Origin: Oscillospiraceae bacterium
GTDB lineage: Bacteria; Bacillota; Clostridia; Oscillospirales; Acutalibacteraceae
DNA: 6,059 nt
NCBI GenBank assembly: GCA_003505905.1
Contig: DNXM01000125.1
Coordinates: forward strand, 13,787 to 19,845
Direction: 5' to 3'
Shown: one piece after another, positions 5,501 to 6,059 of the stretch
How positions within the stretch are numbered: the stretch's first letter is position 1
Layout: each line of letters begins with the position of its first letter
Translations under genes and position numbers: made by a program
The notes under the pieces: model-generated
Told to the model about the DNA's origin: nothing
Database searches by the model: none
What the model saw: the letters and a program-made list of their open reading frames with translations, nothing else

Positions 5501-6059
5501 TCCAAAAAGCCTGCCTATATGGTGCCTGCCGCATCCATGCAGCTTGAGCGTATTCCGCTCACGGTGAACCAAAAGGTTGATAAGCGCAAGCTTCCGCCCA
5601 TTGAAACGGCATCCAAACCCGGTGAAGTGCAAAGCAAGCGGGAAATGACCGATATTGAAAAGGCAATTGTCGAAATTCTCAAAGACATTGTGGGCGACGG
5701 CGAATTCGGGGTTGAGGCCGACTTTGAATCGCTCGGCATCACTTCCATTTCGTCCATCAAACTGGCAACGAAGATTTACAAAAAGTTCGGTGTGAATATT
5801 TCAAGCGCCTCTATTTTGGATGGCGGAACCATTCTGTCCGTTGAAAATATCATCACCGCTTCTCTGCTGCAAAGCAAGTCGAATACCGCCTTGGAAGAGC
5901 CGAAAAAAGCATTGCGGAAGTATCCGCTCACACAGGTGCAGATGGGTATTTACCTTGATTGTATGCGTGCCGGCATGGGTGCCTACAACATTCCGCTGCT
6001 GATAGCACTGCCCGAAGGCATTGATAAAGCGAAGCTGAAGCAGGCGATTCAGACCGCTG
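2591..6059 (+). CDS. Nonribosomal peptide synthetase (5' part: degenerate carrier-C-A-T-C...), partial
   Basis: ATG at 2591 follows GGGAGG (2577-2582) with 8 bases between. The frame then stays open for 1156 codons to the right edge with no frameshift. Domain order by residue: carrier-like fold lacking its serine (11-76), condensation (91-500), adenylation (515-1003), carrier with Ser1052 (1017-1092), and the start of a second condensation domain (1108 on). Adenylation domains activate an amino acid as its AMP ester and load it on the carrier phosphopantetheine; condensation domains join the upstream acyl group to it. The enzyme should be cytoplasmic and needs a phosphopantetheinyl transferase encoded elsewhere. 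It is the second gene of an operon with the STAS protein. The absence of an active carrier before the first condensation domain suggests this is the initiating subunit, perhaps adding an acyl cap or receiving a substrate in trans. The amino acid is probably hydrophobic. Downstream modules and release domain are not visible, so the product cannot be named. Confidence 0.95.
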   Translation, partial: MSEYIAPQNAKQELVCKAMEKVLRRSQVGISDDFFNLGADAEAVASLAKLLRGFGVASADIMNGRTPEVIAGALCDMTELYRSTVQGRSRAPLTDSQLGIYLECVANPESTMYNNPIEVVLSDATDCSDEDIKQKIDGVLRLHPALYARFEVQDDTVYMVREPFPKEGICKVCNEIDFSLRPFELNAAPLCRCSACRKGGKLTVFIEAHHTVEDGTSVAVLIEQIAQAFAGLPLEEEKVDAFSIYEAEQAVLQSGIKPKADAYFEALLSDVDTDAGLLPDFKSDNKKLFPVRRFSRMLDTAKAEKLSDGKNITKSTLFMGVFGYTMLKYAGSESTVISAAETGRRSSLLDHTVSMFVRTLPVVIRPDEEKTGTEFLRELQVQFNDTFAYDFVSYGDLARTYGINADNAFVYQSSMFADETVNGISVDVKVREYGHAFAKLSSSVLKSKDGYELRIDYRSDLYTEETLDGFAQTYQLVLDSILDDVALKDIRLVNEEQENKLDTFNSTLPLDKTETFVKGFKRNYIKYGEKTALVFKDRKYTYLELNDITDRLAVYLHRHGIGRDAVVSILIPRCDYMAILSLAVLKAGGIYEPLDPNYPPERLNFMCKDARTRLLIAERSLAPLVSEYEGEILYLDEMDALLAEIDPKEAEQIEEPTAEDTYVLLYTSGTTGTPKGCMLTHRNIMSFIDAYTPIAEITSDSKTTSYASYGFDAHMADLYPSLYNGCELHIIPDEIRLNFPELKKYFEENGITNCCMTTQVARQFASEYDDVKDLKYLVAGGEKLIPYPLNDSFHIINAYGPTECTICVTMLVVDREYDDIPIGKPMPNNHIFVVDKFGRRLPVGAPGELIICGPQVGKGYLNRREQTEKVFVPNTYEEAPDRNHQNCYKTGDIVRYLPDGNIQFIGRRDLQVKIRGYRIELSEVEKVIRDYPAVTDATVIAVDDHGGKVIHAYFVAREPIEISDLEKFIKSKKPAYMVPAASMQLERIPLTVNQKVDKRKLPPIETASKPGEVQSKREMTDIEKAIVEILKDIVGDGEFGVEADFESLGITSISSIKLATKIYKKFGVNISSASILDGGTILSVENIITASLLQSKSNTALEEPKKALRKYPLTQVQMGIYLDCMRAGMGAYNIPLLIALPEGIDKAKLKQAIQTA
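2621..2818 (+). other. N-terminal carrier-like domain with Ser-to-Ala at the attachment site
   Basis: Residues 11-76 of the NRPS read like a peptidyl carrier. There is a first helix (KQELVCKAMEKVL), the DDFFNLGAD loop, a second helix (LAKLLRGFGV) and a final TPEVIAGAL helix. The usual LGGDS motif is LGADA here; the attachment serine is Ala41 (GCG at 2711-2713), and no serine stands next to it. It therefore should not accept phosphopantetheine. A docking or structural role is inferred. Confidence 0.75.
2861..4090 (+). other. NRPS condensation domain 1
   Basis: Residues 91-500. The entry motif is PLTDSQLGIYLEC (92-104). The active-site HHxxxDG is intact as HHTVEDG (209-215, His210 expected catalytic). 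The later motif region ETGRRSSLLDHTVSMFV (341-357) and FVRTLPV match the 'GR...lig.fvNtlP' segment of condensation domains. YGDLAR (394-399) and FVYQSSM (409-415) match the late motifs. It appears functional, although no active carrier precedes it in this protein. Confidence 0.88.
4133..5599 (+). other. NRPS adenylation domain 1
   Basis: Residues 515-1003 carry all core motifs: YTYLELN (540-546), LKAGGIYEPLD (585-595), LLYTSGTTGTPKG (664-676), FDAH (711-714), NAYGPTE (797-803), GELIICG (847-853), YKTGDIVRY (888-896), GRRDLQVKIRGYRIEL (906-921), YMVP (976-979) and NQKVDK (993-998, catalytic Lys995). Hand alignment to the GrsA phenylalanine domain gives the pocket residues D712 A713 A716 C755 L777 A779 A798 I806 C807 K995. 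The Asp is the normal amino-group ligand, and the pocket is non-polar, suggesting a hydrophobic amino acid. Positions 755 and 777 are the least certain. Confidence 0.92.
5639..5866 (+). other. NRPS peptidyl carrier (thiolation) domain
   Basis: Residues 1017-1092. DFESLGITSISSIKL holds the attachment serine Ser1052 (TCC at 5744-5746). The motif LGITS departs from the common LGGDS but keeps the serine and the hydrophobic residue after it. The flanking helices, MTDIEKAIVEIL and LATKIYKKFGV, are normal. This carrier should hold the amino acid activated by the preceding domain. Confidence 0.88.
5912..6059 (+). other. Start of a second NRPS condensation domain (partial)
   Basis: From residue 1108 the sequence RKYPLTQVQMGIYLDC repeats the entry motif of condensation domain 1 (PLTDSQLGIYLEC), and the following YNIPLLIAL parallels YNNPIEVVL. 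The window ends before HHxxxDG, so activity cannot be judged. Its presence shows that the chain is elongated by at least one further module. Confidence 0.8.

Noticed and set aside
2591..6059. Possible frameshift or break in the NRPS gene
   Set aside because: Reading the frame by hand from 2591 to the edge gives no stop, and the condensation, adenylation and carrier motifs appear in order in one frame.
1..6059. tRNA, rRNA, CRISPR array, insertion sequence or riboswitch
   Set aside because: I saw no spaced direct repeats, cloverleaf-like segment, transposase motif or terminal inverted repeats. The only non-coding stretches are 235-280, 1049-1062, 2083-2269 and 2570-2590, all too short or already explained.

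Overview
The window looks like a moderate-GC Firmicutes genome, most likely a gut-type clostridium (Oscillospiraceae or Lachnospiraceae sort). This is an inference from strong GGAGG-like ribosome binding sites, sigma-A-type promoters with AT-rich leaders, a SpoIIAA-like STAS protein and the style of the NRPS protein. No marker gene fixes the taxon.

Layout. (1) Bases 1-234 are the 3' end of an unidentified plus-strand gene. It faces a minus-strand operon across a short hairpin that can act as a shared terminator (241-284). (2) The minus-strand operon (2082 down to 281) encodes a D-2-hydroxyacid dehydrogenase and then a TIM-barrel sugar isomerase/epimerase-like protein, 14 bases apart. It has a near-consensus extended -10 promoter. 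The pair looks like carbohydrate or sugar-acid metabolism. (3) A 187-base divergent intergenic region (2083-2269) holds back-to-back promoters and two dyads, one covering the -35 box of the rightward promoter. (4) The rightward operon starts with a 99-residue STAS protein (anti-sigma-factor-antagonist type). Only 21 bases later comes a large nonribosomal peptide synthetase (NRPS) gene, which is open at the right edge after 1156 codons.

The visible NRPS order is degenerate carrier (Ser replaced by Ala), condensation, adenylation, active carrier, then the start of a second condensation domain. The enzyme therefore activates one amino acid here and passes it on to at least one more module outside the window. 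The points of most interest are the dead N-terminal carrier in front of an apparently intact condensation domain, and the pairing of a partner-switching STAS protein with a peptide synthetase in one apparent operon. The NRPS product, the release domain, and any anti-sigma kinase or phosphatase partner lie outside the window.
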